A stretch of 64,000 nt of DNA from Nocardiopsis sp. ATB16-24 (GCF_030271535.1 NZ_JASCXJ010000017.1:1-64000), one strand, 5' to 3'; counted from the first letter of the stretch, positions 33,491 to 44,220 are shown. Notes: generated from the letters alone by a model not told the origin. Program-made: numbers and translations.

Positions 33491-36358
33491 TCAGTCGTTA
33501 CGGCCCAGGGTGAGCAATCTGTTGTTCTCGGTACCGCTGGCGCCACCGCGCCCCCACGGCCAGGACGGCCTCTCGTCGTCCTCGCCGTCCGTGGGGTCCT
33601 CGCCCGGGCCGGGGATGCTCTCACAGTGCTCGGGCGGGTTGGGACCGGCGCAGTCGTGCGGCGGGTCCGGCTCAGGGCTCTGGTTGCAGCGCCAGTCCAG
33701 CGGGTGGCAGTCCTCCTCGACGGGTTCCTCCTCGCACTCCGGCCCGTACGGGTCCTGCTCGCACGGGTCGAGCTCGGTCGGCTCGTCGCTGGGCTCCGCG
33801 CTCTCCTCGTCGGAGGCGTCGTCGCTCGGGCTCGGGGAGGGCACGAAGCTCTGCTCGGTGCCGACGTACTTCGGCGGGGGGAACTGCTCGACCGGCTCCC
33901 CCTCCATGGCGACCTCCATGAAGGCCTTCCACACCTTCGCGGAGGTGCCTCCACCGAAGACCTCGTCGTTGCTCATCCCCTCGAAGTACAGGGGCTCGGC
34001 GCTGTGTCGGCTCAGCCCCACCGCGGCGGAGAGCTGGGGGGTGTAACCGACGAACCACGCGGAGACGGCGTCGGTGGAGGTACCGGTCTTGCCCGCGACG
34101 GGACGACCGTCGGACAGGGCGGCGTTACCGCCACCGCCGTTCTCGACCACCTGGGTCATGGCGAAGGTGGCGTCGGCCGCGACGTCGGCGCTGATCGCCT
34201 CGACCCCCCTCTCGATCTCCTCCTTGTCCGTGGGCTCGATCACGTTGCCGTCGATGTCGCGGACCTCCCGGACCATGTGCGCGGGGTAGTGCCTGCCCCC
34301 GGCCGCGAAGGTCGCGTAGGCGGACGCCTGGTCCAGCGCGTTGACCTGGTGCGTGCCCAGGGCGATCAGCGGACCACGGGTGGAGGTGGTGATCCGGTCG
34401 GGGTTCACGCCCAGGGCCACGGCACGGTCGTCGACCTGCTGCGTACCGACCTGGATGGCCAGTTCCACGAACGAGGTGTTGACCGAGTCCGCGGTGGACC
34501 GGATCAGGTCGACCGGCCCGTAGCTGGCGCCGCCGGCGTTCTGGACGGAGTTCTGCAACCCCGGGAACTCCTGCGGGGAGTCGCCGTCGAACACGCTCTT
34601 CAGGCCGATGCCCTGGCTGAGCGCCTCGGCCAGCACGTAGGGCTTGTACGAGGAGCCCGCCTGGGTCTGGTGCGTCAGGGAGTTGTTGATCACCTGGGAG
34701 GCGTCCGGGCCTCCGTTGAAGGCGACGATCTCCCCCGTGTCCGGCCGGACGGCGGTCAGGCCGAACATGGTGTCGTCCGCGCCCGGGGGCAGGACGTCGA
34801 AGGCGTCGGTGGCCGCCTGCATCAGCTCGGGGTCGAGGGAGGTCTCGATGACGTAGCCCTTGGTGGCGATGTCCGTGCCGTCGATGCCCTCGTAACGCTC
34901 CTCGACCTCGGCGACGATGGCGTTGTACATGTAGCCGACCTTGGGGTCGCTACCGCCCTCGTCGTAGGGGACCGGCTCGGGGAACTCCAGGGCGTCGGCC
35001 TCGCTCTTGGGGAGCCCCAGTGAGGGGTCGATCTCGTGCAGCTTGGCCAGCTGGTCCTTCATGTAGTCCCAGCGCTCGCCGCGCATGTACCTGTCGTGCC
35101 AGCTGCCGGGCTCGGGGTTGGCGAAGCCGCTCGGCTGCTGGATGATCATGCCGATGAAGGCGCCCTCGGCGTCGTCGAGCTCGGACACGCTCTTGTCGAA
35201 GTAGGCCTGCGCCGCGGCCTCGACGCCCGAGGCGTTGCGGCCGAAGTAGATCGTGTTGAGGTAGGCCTCGAGGATCTTGTCCGGGTCCTCCTGTTGGGCG
35301 AGCTTGATCGCGATGAAGATCTCGCGGACCTTACGGGTGATGGTCTGCTCGTTCGACAGGGTGTCGTAGTAGTTGCGGGCCATCTGCTGGGTGATGGTGG
35401 AGCCACCGCCCGCCTCGCCTCCCGAGAGGAGGGCACGCCCGATACCGGCGATGTTGATGCCGGGGTCGTCGTAGTAGGTCAGCTGCTCCGCCGCGAGCAC
35501 ACCGCTGATGACGGTGGGGGGGATCTCCTCGCGGTCGACGCTGATCCGGTTGACCTCACCGGTGGTGAAGGCCACCTCGGGCTCCTCCTCGCCCTGGGAG
35601 GCCCACATGACCTGGGTGGCGTTGAGCTGGGTCTCCGCCTTCTCGTCCAGATCCCCGACGTCGGGAGCCTGGGAGTACAGGATCGCGAAGGCCGCCACGC
35701 CGCCGATGATCATCAGGCCGCAGAAGGCCAGGACGGGCTTCCACACCTTGGACAGGAAGCGCTTGAACCACGGACGGTCGTCCGGTTCCTCCTCGCGGGC
35801 GCGGCGGCGGCCACCGCCGCCCCTGCCCCCCGAACCCCCCGCGGCACGGGTACCGCGCCCCGGGGCCCTGCGTCCCTCGGAGCGTGCGGCGTGCTCGCGT
35901 TCGCGTCCGCGCTCACGGGGATCACGCGGACCGTTCCCCGGAGCCCTGCGACGGCCCCGGGGGTCCTCGGCCGGTCGACGACGCTGGCCCTCGGAACGGG
36001 AACGCTCGCCGTCCTGGGGTCGCCGGGGGCGTTCGCCCTCGGGACGACGGCGGGGACGGTCCATGTCGTCGGGGCGTCGGCGCCGTCCCTCGGGGCGGGG
36101 ACGCTCCTCCTCGCGGCGACGGGTGCCGCGCCCCTCCGAACCGGCCTCCCGCTCCGGCGGTCGCCTCCGGCGCGGACTCTCGGGTCCGGAGTCCTCTCCC
36201 CAAAAACCGCCCTCGGCGTCCGCCCTGCGGCGGGAACCTCCGGCACGTTCACCTGGGGCCGGGCCGTCGGCCCGGCGCCGCCCGCCGCGTGGACCGTCAG
36301 CCGGGCCCTCGGCCCGGCGACGGCCGCCTTCGGCGTTCCGTCGTCTTTCGGTACTCAC
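33491..36358 (-). CDS. Class A penicillin-binding protein (bifunctional transglycosylase/transpeptidase)
   Basis: 955 residues. A very Arg-rich cytoplasmic tail (about 1-205) precedes one membrane anchor (LAFCGLMIIGGVAAFAILYS). The GT51 glycosyltransferase domain shows VLAAEQLTYYDDPGI, GGGSTITQQMARNYY and KILEAYLNTIYFGR. The transpeptidase domain has SSYK near 568, SVN near 624 and KTGTS near 755. The last 100 residues are acidic and Pro/Glu-rich (DPCEQDPYGPECEEEPVEED). It polymerises and crosslinks peptidoglycan outside the membrane. The GTG start gives a long tail whose role, perhaps recruitment by division or polar-growth proteins, is not known. Confidence 0.95.
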   Translation of the reverse strand: MSTERRRNAEGGRRRAEGPADGPRGGRRRADGPAPGERAGGSRRRADAEGGFWGEDSGPESPRRRRPPEREAGSEGRGTRRREEERPRPEGRRRRPDDMDRPRRRPEGERPRRPQDGERSRSEGQRRRPAEDPRGRRRAPGNGPRDPRERGREREHAARSEGRRAPGRGTRAAGGSGGRGGGGRRRAREEEPDDRPWFKRFLSKVWKPVLAFCGLMIIGGVAAFAILYSQAPDVGDLDEKAETQLNATQVMWASQGEEEPEVAFTTGEVNRISVDREEIPPTVISGVLAAEQLTYYDDPGINIAGIGRALLSGGEAGGGSTITQQMARNYYDTLSNEQTITRKVREIFIAIKLAQQEDPDKILEAYLNTIYFGRNASGVEAAAQAYFDKSVSELDDAEGAFIGMIIQQPSGFANPEPGSWHDRYMRGERWDYMKDQLAKLHEIDPSLGLPKSEADALEFPEPVPYDEGGSDPKVGYMYNAIVAEVEERYEGIDGTDIATKGYVIETSLDPELMQAATDAFDVLPPGADDTMFGLTAVRPDTGEIVAFNGGPDASQVINNSLTHQTQAGSSYKPYVLAEALSQGIGLKSVFDGDSPQEFPGLQNSVQNAGGASYGPVDLIRSTADSVNTSFVELAIQVGTQQVDDRAVALGVNPDRITTSTRGPLIALGTHQVNALDQASAYATFAAGGRHYPAHMVREVRDIDGNVIEPTDKEEIERGVEAISADVAADATFAMTQVVENGGGGNAALSDGRPVAGKTGTSTDAVSAWFVGYTPQLSAAVGLSRHSAEPLYFEGMSNDEVFGGGTSAKVWKAFMEVAMEGEPVEQFPPPKYVGTEQSFVPSPSPSDDASDEESAEPSDEPTELDPCEQDPYGPECEEEPVEEDCHPLDWRCNQSPEPDPPHDCAGPNPPEHCESIPGPGEDPTDGEDDERPSWPWGRGGASGTENNRLLTLGRND

Positions 36359-37244
36359 GTGGTCCTCGATTGCCTCTCACGGCCGGTCGGCCTGACGATT
36401 CCTTGGTGGAAGCGGGGGAACGGTCCCCCTGGGGGTCGGTGGTCCGCGACCTGCTCTCTCGCGGTGACCGGCGTGGAACGGCCCGGTGCGGCCGTGTCCA
36501 CCGTTGTCTGCCTGTCGTTCAAGGCTTGATAAAGGACGCCCGAGTACAGGCGGGGGTTTTCATCAACAGGTCACGAAGGCGTTGGCCGCTGGTTCCTCCT
36601 GATCGTTGGCCTGCGGGAGCACGGGCCCGTGCCGTTACTTCCGTGCCGACGGAACACCGCCGTGGCAGGGGCTCGGTCCGGGGGCTCTACCGGCTACGCA
36701 CGCAAATCACTGGTCACGTTAGAGCGATCGAACGGTCTAGCACAACCCAAGCGTGAGATTATCGCGCGTCATGGGACACCTGGTCGCGATCTCCCCGGAA
36801 TCGCCCGTCATGCCAGTTCAGGGCGGCCTGGACGGCGGGGAGGGGCAGAGTGGCGTGCACGTGCGCACGGACCCGGACGCGGCATCGAGGCAGGTGGGGG
36901 CGTGCCTGTGAGATTTTCCCCCCAGTGTCCACGAAAGTCCACCCCTCTGACCGGGGCCGAACGCCCCCGCCGCGGCCCGTCCCCGGCCTGACATGCGGGC
37001 CCGCCGGTGGGCGGGGATAGAGTCAGACCTGAACAAAACAGCCAGACATGCACGTTCCCCCGCTCTTGTGGGCAGTGGAAGAGGACCACGTCCGTGACAG
37101 CCCGCACGGTGGGGGAACAGAAACGCCGTGTGCGCTGCTGACCACATACGGAAAACGAACGTGGGACGACTCACCGCCATCGTCGCGGGCCCGTCGTCGT
37201 GCGCCGTGGAATCCATGTTCGCGAAGAAGAAGGAGCAAGGACCA
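36359..37244. other. 886-bp gene-free region between the PBP gene and ino1
   Basis: I find no convincing gene on either strand. A 46-codon frame starting at ATG 36773 has no ribosome site. An AT-richer patch near 36705-36765 (GCGATCGAACGGTCTAGCAC, then GTGAGATTATCGCG) could be promoter or regulator sequence. The divergent promoters of the PBP gene and ino1 must lie here. The length is unusual for this compact neighbourhood. Confidence 0.5.
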
Positions 37245-38315
37245 ATGGGTTCGGTACGTGTAGCCGTCGTGGGCGTCGGCAACTGTGCGGCGTCGCTCGT
37301 CCAGGGCGTGCACTACTACAAGGACGCCAACCCCGAGTCCCGGGTACCCGGCCTGATGCATGTGCAGTTCGGGCCGTACCACGTGAGCGACGTCGAGTTC
37401 GTCGCGGCCTTCGACGTGGACGCCAAGAAGGTCGGCCAGGACCTGGCCGACGCCATCACGGCCAGTGAGAACAACACCGTCAAGATCTGCGACGTGCCGC
37501 CGACGGGCGTCACCGTCCTGCGCGGACCGACCTATGACGGACTCGGCAAGTACTACCGCGAGATGATCCAGGAGTCCCCCGAGGACGCCGTGGACGTGGT
37601 CGCCACCCTCAAGGCCAGCAAGGCCGACGTGCTCGTCTCCTACCTCCCGGTGGGCTCGGAGGAGGCCGGTAAGTTCTACGCCCAGTGCGCGATCGACGCC
37701 GGTGTGGCCTTCGTCAACGCCCTTCCGGTGTTCATCGCCTCCGACCCCGAGTGGGCCGAGAAGTTCACCCGGGCGGGGGTGCCGATCATCGGTGACGACA
37801 TCAAGTCGCAGATCGGCGCGACCATCACCCACCGTGTGCTGTCCAAGCTCTTCGAGGACCGCGGCGTGATCGTGGACCGCACCTACCAGCTCAACTTCGG
37901 CGGCAACATGGACTTCAAGAACATGTTGGAGCGCGACCGTCTGGAGTCCAAGAAGATCTCCAAGACGCAGTCGGTCACCTCGCAGATCCCGCACGAGCTG
38001 AACGCGGGTTCGGTGCACATCGGCCCGTCGGACCACGTGCCGTGGTTGGACGACCGGAAGTGGGCCTACATCCGGTTGGAGGGCCGCGCGTTCGGCGACG
38101 TCCCGCTGAACCTGGAGTACAAGCTGGAGGTCTGGGACTCCCCCAACTCCGCGGGCATCATCATCGACGCGGTCCGCGCGGCGAAGATCGCCAAGGACCG
38201 CGGGATCGGCGGCCCCCTCCTGGCCCCGTCCTCGTACTTCATGAAGTCCCCGCCCGAGCAGTACAGCGACGCCGAGGCGCACGAGAGGGTCGAGCGCTTC
38301 ATCGCCGGCGAGTAG
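37245..38315 (+). CDS. ino1: Inositol-3-phosphate synthase
   Basis: 356 residues. It converts glucose 6-phosphate to myo-inositol 3-phosphate using NAD+, feeding phosphatidylinositol and mycothiol synthesis. Start [20 protein letters not shown] has the NAD-binding GxGxx[38 protein letters not shown] and [12 protein letters not shown] are family hallmarks. Two in-frame starts lie upstream, but the ATG at 37245 has an AAGGAGC/AAGGACC site and standard length. Confidence 0.95.
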   Translation: MGSVRVAVVGVGNCAASLVQGVHYYKDANPESRVPGLMHVQFGPYHVSDVEFVAAFDVDAKKVGQDLADAITASENNTVKICDVPPTGVTVLRGPTYDGLGKYYREMIQESPEDAVDVVATLKASKADVLVSYLPVGSEEAGKFYAQCAIDAGVAFVNALPVFIASDPEWAEKFTRAGVPIIGDDIKSQIGATITHRVLSKLFEDRGVIVDRTYQLNFGGNMDFKNMLERDRLESKKISKTQSVTSQIPHELNAGSVHIGPSDHVPWLDDRKWAYIRLEGRAFGDVPLNLEYKLEVWDSPNSAGIIIDAVRAAKIAKDRGIGGPLLAPSSYFMKSPPEQYSDAEAHERVERFIAGE

Positions 38316-38396
38316 TGCTCCGTTCCGCGGCGGCACTCGGCCGGGAGCCGCCGCGGCCTGGGATCCCCCGCTCCGGGCACGCCCTACCCTGATGAG

Positions 38397-39692
38397 GTGT
38401 CCTTCTTCGGCGATCTGCGCGTGGTCCTTCGGGGATCCCGGTTCCGCCGGCTGTTCGGTACCCGGCTGGTCTCGCAGTTCTCCGACGGGGTCTACCAGGC
38501 CGGGCTGGCCGGTTTCGTCTTCTTCACCCCCGAACAGCACACCAGCGCCGGAGCCGTCGCCGCGGCCTTCGCGGTGCTGCTCCTGCCCTTCTCGGTGGTG
38601 GCCCCGTTCGCCGGGGTGCTGATCGACCGGTGGCCCCGCCGTCAGGTCCTTCTGCTGTCGTCCCTGGCCAAGGCGGCGCTCGCGGCGGTGAGCGCGCTCG
38701 TGGTGGCCGGTGGCGAGAACCCGGCCTTCTTCGTCGCCGCGCTCCTGGTCCTGAGCGTCAACCGCTTCTTCCTGTCCGGGCTGTCCGCCGGGCTGCCGTA
38801 CGTGGTGCCCCGGGAGAAGTTGATGATGGCCAACGCGGTGACCCCCACCAGCGGCACCGCCGCGAGCTTCCTCGGCGCGGGAACCGGTGCGGCGATCGGG
38901 CTCCTGGGCGGTGACGAAGCCCTGGGCACCGGAGCCATCCTGTTCGTGGCCGCGCTGGGCTTCGCCGGCGCCGCGTTGGTGTCCCTGACGCTGCGCCACC
39001 GGGAACTGGGACCGCACTTGGAGTCGGAGCCCGAGGAGGTCCGCACGGCCGTCCGCAACGTCGTGCGGGGCATGCTCTCGGGCGTACGGCATTTGTGGGC
39101 GCGCCCCGAACCCCGGGACGCACTGGCCACGATCGGGGCCCACCGTGTGCTCTTCGGGGTCTCCACGGTGATGACCCTGCTGCTGTACAACAACACCTTC
39201 ACCGGCGGCGGCGTGGCCGGCCTGGCCGGTTTCTCCGTGGCGATGGGCCTCTCCGGCGCGGGTTTCCTCCTCGGGGCCGTGGCCACCCCCTGGGCGACCG
39301 CACGGATGGCGGAGGGAACGTGGATCGCCTCGCAGTTGGCCGTGGCCTCCGTGGTCCTGCTGGTGTTCGGACTTCCGTTCTCACCCGTGCTGTTCCCGGT
39401 GGCCGCCTTCTGCCTGGGTTTCGTCTCCCAGGGGGTGAAGGTCACGGTCGACACGTTGGTCCAGCGACATGTCGACGACGCGTTCCGGGGACGGGTGTTC
39501 TCCGTCTACGACGTGATGTTCAACGCCACGTTCGTGCTCGGCGCGGCACTGGCCGCGGCCCTGATCCCGCCCTCGGGGGTCGGCCCCGTCGTGGTCACCG
39601 CCATGGCCGTCGCCTACCTGGCGATCAGTGCCCTGTGGGTCGCTCGGGGACTCCGCGTTCCCAAGCCGGAGACGGTACGAAGGTCGGCCTGA
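38397..39692 (+). CDS. MFS transporter
   Basis: 431 residues with about twelve membrane helices. The N-terminal FRRLFGTRLVSQFSDGVYQA and AGVLIDRWPRRQVLLLSSLA (the MFS loop 2-3 motif, D-R-x-x-R-R) are typical of the DHA/enterobactin-exporter-like MFS_1 or MFS_3 group. Substrate unknown. GTG start; TACCCT lies 7 bp upstream and no ribosome site is seen, so the message may be leaderless. It follows ino1 at 81 bp and ends at a GTCGAC palindrome. Confidence 0.92.
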   Translation: MSFFGDLRVVLRGSRFRRLFGTRLVSQFSDGVYQAGLAGFVFFTPEQHTSAGAVAAAFAVLLLPFSVVAPFAGVLIDRWPRRQVLLLSSLAKAALAAVSALVVAGGENPAFFVAALLVLSVNRFFLSGLSAGLPYVVPREKLMMANAVTPTSGTAASFLGAGTGAAIGLLGGDEALGTGAILFVAALGFAGAALVSLTLRHRELGPHLESEPEEVRTAVRNVVRGMLSGVRHLWARPEPRDALATIGAHRVLFGVSTVMTLLLYNNTFTGGGVAGLAGFSVAMGLSGAGFLLGAVATPWATARMAEGTWIASQLAVASVVLLVFGLPFSPVLFPVAAFCLGFVSQGVKVTVDTLVQRHVDDAFRGRVFSVYDVMFNATFVLGAALAAALIPPSGVGPVVVTAMAVAYLAISALWVARGLRVPKPETVRRSA

Positions 39693-39860
39693 CGACATGT
39701 CGACAGGGTGACAGGACGACGGATCACCTTGTCGCCACGTACCTTCGTGCGTCCCGCGGTCGCCCCGGAGCGCCGCCCGGAGCCGTTCCCCGGTCCCACG
39801 GCTCGCTCTTCGCCCGCGCGGGAGCCCACGCCTGCCCCGCGCGGACGCGTCTGAGCGGCC

Positions 39861-41363
39861 TCACAGATGCTCGGCGGCCCAGGCCCGCAGCGCCTCGGTC
39901 GCGGCCTCCTTGCCCATCGGACCGTTCTCCAGACGCAACTCCAGCAGGTAGCGGTACGCGCGTCCCACCATGGGCCCGGGCTTGATCCCCAGGATCTCCT
40001 GGATCTCGTTGCCGTCCAGGTCCGGGCGGATACGGTTCAGTTCCTCCTGCTCGGCGAGCTCCTTGATGCGTCGCTCGATGTCGTCGTAGGCACGCGACAA
40101 CGCCGCCGCCTTGCGTCGGTTCCGGGTGGTGCAGTCGGCCCGGGTGAGAATGTGCAGCCGCTCCAACTGGGGACCCGCGTCACGGGCGTAACGGCGCACC
40201 GCCGAGTCGGTCCACTCCCCCTTGCCGTAGCCGTGGAAACGCAGGTGCAGTTCGACCAGGGTGCTGACGTCGGACACCACGTCCTTGGAGAAGCGCAGTG
40301 CGCCGAGCCTCTTGCGGCTCATCGAGGCGCCCACCACCTCGTGGTGGTGGAAGGTCACCCGCCCGCCCGACTCGAAGGCGCGCGTCTTGGGCTTGCCGAT
40401 GTCGTGCAGCAGAGCGGCCAGGCGCAACACCAGGTCGGGCTCGTGGCCGCGTTCCCTCTCCAGCTGGACGGCCTGGTCCAGGACCGTGAGCGAGTGCTCG
40501 TAGACGTCCTTGTGCCGATGGTGCTCGTCGATCTCCAGACGCAGCTTGGGGATCTCCGGCAGCACGTACGGGGCCACGCCCAGATCCACCATCAGTTCGA
40601 TCCCACGGCGCGGGTTCGGGCTGAGCATGAGTTTGCTCAGCTCGTCGCGGATGCGCTCGGCTGAGACGATGGACAGGCGGTCGACCATGCCACGGGCGGC
40701 CTCGACCACCTCGGGCGCCAGGGAGAAATCGAGCTGGGCCGCGAAGCGCACCGCGCGCATGATGCGCAGCGGGTCGTCGTTGAAGGAGTCCTCGGGCCTT
40801 CCCGGGGTTCGCAGCACCTTCTCCCTCAGGTCGGCCAGGCCACCGAAGGGGTCGACGAACTCCAAGGTCGGCAGACGCACCGCCATGGCGTTGACGGTGA
40901 AGTCGCGACGTAGGAGATCGTCCTCGATGTCGGTGCCGTAGGCGACCTCGGGCTTGCGGGACTTGGGCGAGTAGGACTCACTGCGGTAGGTGGTGATCTC
41001 CAGTTGCAGGCCCTTCTTGCGCAGCCCCACGGTGCCGAAGTCGATGCCGACGGTCCACACGGCGTCGGCCCAACCGTCCACGAGCTCCAGGATGCGCTGG
41101 GGCACCGCGTCGGTGGTCAGGTCGATGTCGTTGGACGACCTTCCCAAAAGTGCGTCGCGCACCGGCCCACCGACGAGGGCGAGCTGTTGGTCGTGCACGG
41201 CGAAGCGCTCTCCCAGCTCCTCCGACACCAGGGGGAAGGAATCGGCCAACGCCGTCACCGCCGCCCGTTGGGCCCCGGTCAGCTTCACCCTCTCCGGTGC
41301 CGAGGCCTCGGCATCATGCTGCTGGGCGGTGTCGCTCTCATGCGAAAACTCTGTGTTCGGCAC
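39861..41363 (-). CDS. cca: CCA tRNA nucleotidyltransferase
   Basis: 500 residues. It adds or repairs the 3' CCA of tRNAs. The nucleotidyltransferase core shows LVGGPVRDALLGRSSNDIDL (GG and DxD motifs), RRDFTVNAMAV and the tRNA-interaction motif DPLRIMRAVRFAAQL; a C-terminal HD domain follows (HHRHKDVYEHSLTVL, LLHDIGKPKT). This arrangement is typical of actinobacteria. GTG start with no clear ribosome site. Divergent from the DUF6049 gene. Confidence 0.95.
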   Translation of the reverse strand: MPNTEFSHESDTAQQHDAEASAPERVKLTGAQRAAVTALADSFPLVSEELGERFAVHDQQLALVGGPVRDALLGRSSNDIDLTTDAVPQRILELVDGWADAVWTVGIDFGTVGLRKKGLQLEITTYRSESYSPKSRKPEVAYGTDIEDDLLRRDFTVNAMAVRLPTLEFVDPFGGLADLREKVLRTPGRPEDSFNDDPLRIMRAVRFAAQLDFSLAPEVVEAARGMVDRLSIVSAERIRDELSKLMLSPNPRRGIELMVDLGVAPYVLPEIPKLRLEIDEHHRHKDVYEHSLTVLDQAVQLERERGHEPDLVLRLAALLHDIGKPKTRAFESGGRVTFHHHEVVGASMSRKRLGALRFSKDVVSDVSTLVELHLRFHGYGKGEWTDSAVRRYARDAGPQLERLHILTRADCTTRNRRKAAALSRAYDDIERRIKELAEQEELNRIRPDLDGNEIQEILGIKPGPMVGRAYRYLLELRLENGPMGKEAATEALRAWAAEHL

Positions 41364-41688
41364 ACAACGAGATTAAGTGTCGCCCGCCGCAAACCGCGAA
41401 TCGTTTCCTCTGAGGACGACCACGCCGTGCGTGGATCGGGCACGCCCGCGACGGATCGCCGCCGTTCGATGGGGGACGGGGCGCCCACCACACGCCGCCC
41501 GGCTATCCTTACCCGACTCAGGGTGCGGGGAAGGCGGTATCTTCGGGGAAGTGGTGGGACGCCCTGGTTACCCCGCGTCCACCCGACCCGCGTACGCCGT
41601 CGCGCCGTGCGGGTACTCCCGACCGTCCCCTCCACCACAGTCCTGGCGGGACGGCCACCTGGACCCGAATCAGGAAACCGGTCAAGCG

Positions 41689-44220
41689 TTGCGTCGATTT
41701 GCCTCCGCGACGGTGGTCATGGCCATGGCCACCGCGTTGTTCCCGATACCGGCCACGCCCGCGCACGCCGAACCCGAGGGCGGGGCGGCCGAGCCGCTCA
41801 TCGTCGAGCGCATCACACCGGACGCCGTGAGCGAGGACAGCACTCTGCGGGTCACCGGCGAGGTGGCCAACACCACCTCGGAGAGTATCAACGAGGTCAC
41901 CGTACGGATCCGCTATTCGCGACACCCCTTCACCGTCCGCGACGAGTTGGACGGATTCGCCTCGGGCCAGGGCTGGCAGCCGGACGCCCCCGGTCCGGAC
42001 GAGGAGGTCGCCGAGGAGCTCTCACCCGGGTCCAGTCAGGAGTACTCCCTGAGCGTGCCGGTCGAGGACCTGGGGCTGCGTTCCTATGGCGTCTACCCCC
42101 TGGTCGTCGAGGCGGTGGACGGCGACGGCGGGGTCGTCGGCGCCCAGTACACCTTCCTTCCCTACACGGGCGAGGACGACGACACGCCCTCGGTCGACCT
42201 CGCCTGGGTGTGGCCGCTCATGGAGCGGCCCCAGCGCGCGGACGAGGACACCTTCCTCAGTGGCGGACTGGACGGTTCCGTCACGGAGGAGGGCCGACTG
42301 GGACGCCTGTTGGCCGCGGGAGCGCAGACGCCCCTGTCCTTCGACGCCGGCGACGAGGACCTGGCCGAGGTGCTCGGCCTCGAAGCCTCGCCGGAGGAGT
42401 CCCCCGACGACGCCACCGACGAGGAGACGGCGCGGCCCCTGCCCACGGAGGAGGCGACCGGGGACGAGGACGAGGAGGACGACGACGACCAGGAGGCTCC
42501 GGAGAGGCCCGCGCGCACCGAGGGCGTGCCCGTCACCTGGGCGGTCGATCCCAGCACTCTCGACGACATCCTCCGCATGGCCGTCGACGACCACGAAGTC
42601 GTGGAGGACGTGCTCGCGGTGCCCGCGGAGGACGAGCCCGAGCGGTACGAGGCCGAGGCGAGCGAGGCCGCCCAGGTGTGGCTGCGCGAGGCCCGCCGGG
42701 TACTGGCCGCCGACACCGTGGTGGCCGCGCCCTACGCCAACGCCGACCTGGTCGCCCTGGTGCGCAACGGCATGGAGTCCGACGCCGAGACCTCTCTCAG
42801 GATCGGCCAGGAGGCCGTCCTGCGGGCGTTGGAACTGGAGGCCGACCGGTCGTTCGCCCTGCCTCCGAACGGTCTGATGGACGAGGACGTCCACGCCCTG
42901 CTCGCCTCGCACGGTGCCACCCGCTTCCTGCTGGCCGAGGACGCCATGCCTCCGGCCTCCTGGCTGTCCACGACCCCCGGAGCACAGGCCCCGTTGCCCG
43001 ACCCGAAGGACGGGTCCGACGAGGAGTCGTTCGCCCTGGTCGCCGACGCGGCGATCACCGACGTGCTGTCCATGCCGACCTGGGAGCCCGGTCAGACCGC
43101 GCTCGCCCTCCAGCGCTTCGCGGCCGAGACCGCGATGATCGCGGGCGAGAGCGCCGGCGATGACCGTGTCGTCATCGCCTCCCCCCTCCCCGGGTGGAAC
43201 CCCAGCCCGGAGTTCGCCCAAGGCGTGCTGGCCGCGTCCGAGGACCTGCCGTGGCTCTCCCCCGAGCGGCTGGACACGGTCGAGCCGCCCGCACCGGAGG
43301 AGCGTGAGAACACCCGCCGGGGCCTGACCTACCCCGACCGCGCCTACGGGGAGGAACTCAGTTCCACCTACCTGGACCAGGTCGAGGACGTGCGCCGGGA
43401 CGTACGCCTGTTCAACAGCATCCTGGTCGAGGACGAGGACCCGTTCCGTCCGGCGCTGCTGCGCCTGGAGTCGGCGTACTGGCGGGAGGAGGAGGCCTTG
43501 GCCGGCGCCACCCGCTCCCTGGTCGCCGCGGCGCTACAGGACCGCATGCACGACGTACGGATCATCCCCGGTGAACCGGTCACCCTGGCCAGCCGGACGG
43601 GGACCACCGGCATCCTGGTCGCCAACGACCTGGAGGACGAGACCGTCCACGTGCACCTTTCGGTGTTCTCGGAGAACTCCGAACGTCTGAGCGTCGGCGA
43701 GTACACGCACTCCTTCGAGATCGAACCCGGCGCCAAGACCACGGTGTACGTCCCGCTGTCGGCCCGCATCAACGGCCGGACGGTTCTGAACGTGAGCCTT
43801 CAGAACGCCGAGGGCGAGCCCATCAGCAGCCAGGACACCGAGATCCCGGTGAACGCCACCGGCCTGGGCACGCAGGCGCTGATGATCAGCGGGATCGGCC
43901 TGCTGATCCTCGTGGCGGCCCTGGCTCCGCGCGCACTGCGCAAGTGGGTGCGCAGGCAGGCGCGTCCCGGCGCCTCCGCGCCCGGGACGACCGAGGCCGA
44001 GGGCGACGCGACACCGACCGCCGAAGGTTCCGGGGTCGAGGGCGACGCCGCGAACCCGGAGGAGGAGGCGCGGGAGGACGCCTCCGAGGAGGGCACCGGG
44101 GACACGCCCGCCACGGACTCCTCGGACCCCGGGGACGGTGATCCGGACCCCGGGCGCGGCTCCGCCGCGGTCCCCGAGCGGAACAGCGCGGAGCGCGACT
44201 CCGGCGGTACGGGAAAATGA
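41689..44220 (+). CDS. DUF6049 family secreted/membrane protein of the murJ locus
   Basis: About 843 residues. Signal peptide LRRFASATVVMAMATALFPI ends at AHA before EPEGG; a large extracellular part contains a beta-sandwich start (ERITPDAVSEDSTLRVTGEV), an acidic insert and a TIM-like central domain (VTWAVDPSTLDDILRMAV); one C-terminal membrane helix (ALMISGIGLLILVAALAP) and a basic-acidic tail follow. The family is conserved upstream of murJ in actinobacteria; its function is unsettled and probably linked to envelope assembly. TTG at 41689 is chosen because it opens the signal peptide; upstream starts in frame exist. The gap 41364-41688 shows nothing else. Confidence 0.85.
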   Translation: MRRFASATVVMAMATALFPIPATPAHAEPEGGAAEPLIVERITPDAVSEDSTLRVTGEVANTTSESINEVTVRIRYSRHPFTVRDELDGFASGQGWQPDAPGPDEEVAEELSPGSSQEYSLSVPVEDLGLRSYGVYPLVVEAVDGDGGVVGAQYTFLPYTGEDDDTPSVDLAWVWPLMERPQRADEDTFLSGGLDGSVTEEGRLGRLLAAGAQTPLSFDAGDEDLAEVLGLEASPEESPDDATDEETARPLPTEEATGDEDEEDDDDQEAPERPARTEGVPVTWAVDPSTLDDILRMAVDDHEVVEDVLAVPAEDEPERYEAEASEAAQVWLREARRVLAADTVVAAPYANADLVALVRNGMESDAETSLRIGQEAVLRALELEADRSFALPPNGLMDEDVHALLASHGATRFLLAEDAMPPASWLSTTPGAQAPLPDPKDGSDEESFALVADAAITDVLSMPTWEPGQTALALQRFAAETAMIAGESAGDDRVVIASPLPGWNPSPEFAQGVLAASEDLPWLSPERLDTVEPPAPEERENTRRGLTYPDRAYGEELSSTYLDQVEDVRRDVRLFNSILVEDEDPFRPALLRLESAYWREEEALAGATRSLVAAALQDRMHDVRIIPGEPVTLASRTGTTGILVANDLEDETVHVHLSVFSENSERLSVGEYTHSFEIEPGAKTTVYVPLSARINGRTVLNVSLQNAEGEPISSQDTEIPVNATGLGTQALMISGIGLLILVAALAPRALRKWVRRQARPGASAPGTTEAEGDATPTAEGSGVEGDAANPEEEAREDASEEGTGDTPATDSSDPGDGDPDPGRGSAAVPERNSAERDSGGTGK

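Noticed and set aside
36773..36913. A 46-codon frame starting ATG between the PBP gene and ino1
   Set aside because: No ribosome site, no recognisable features and no supporting neighbour; kept as gene-free.
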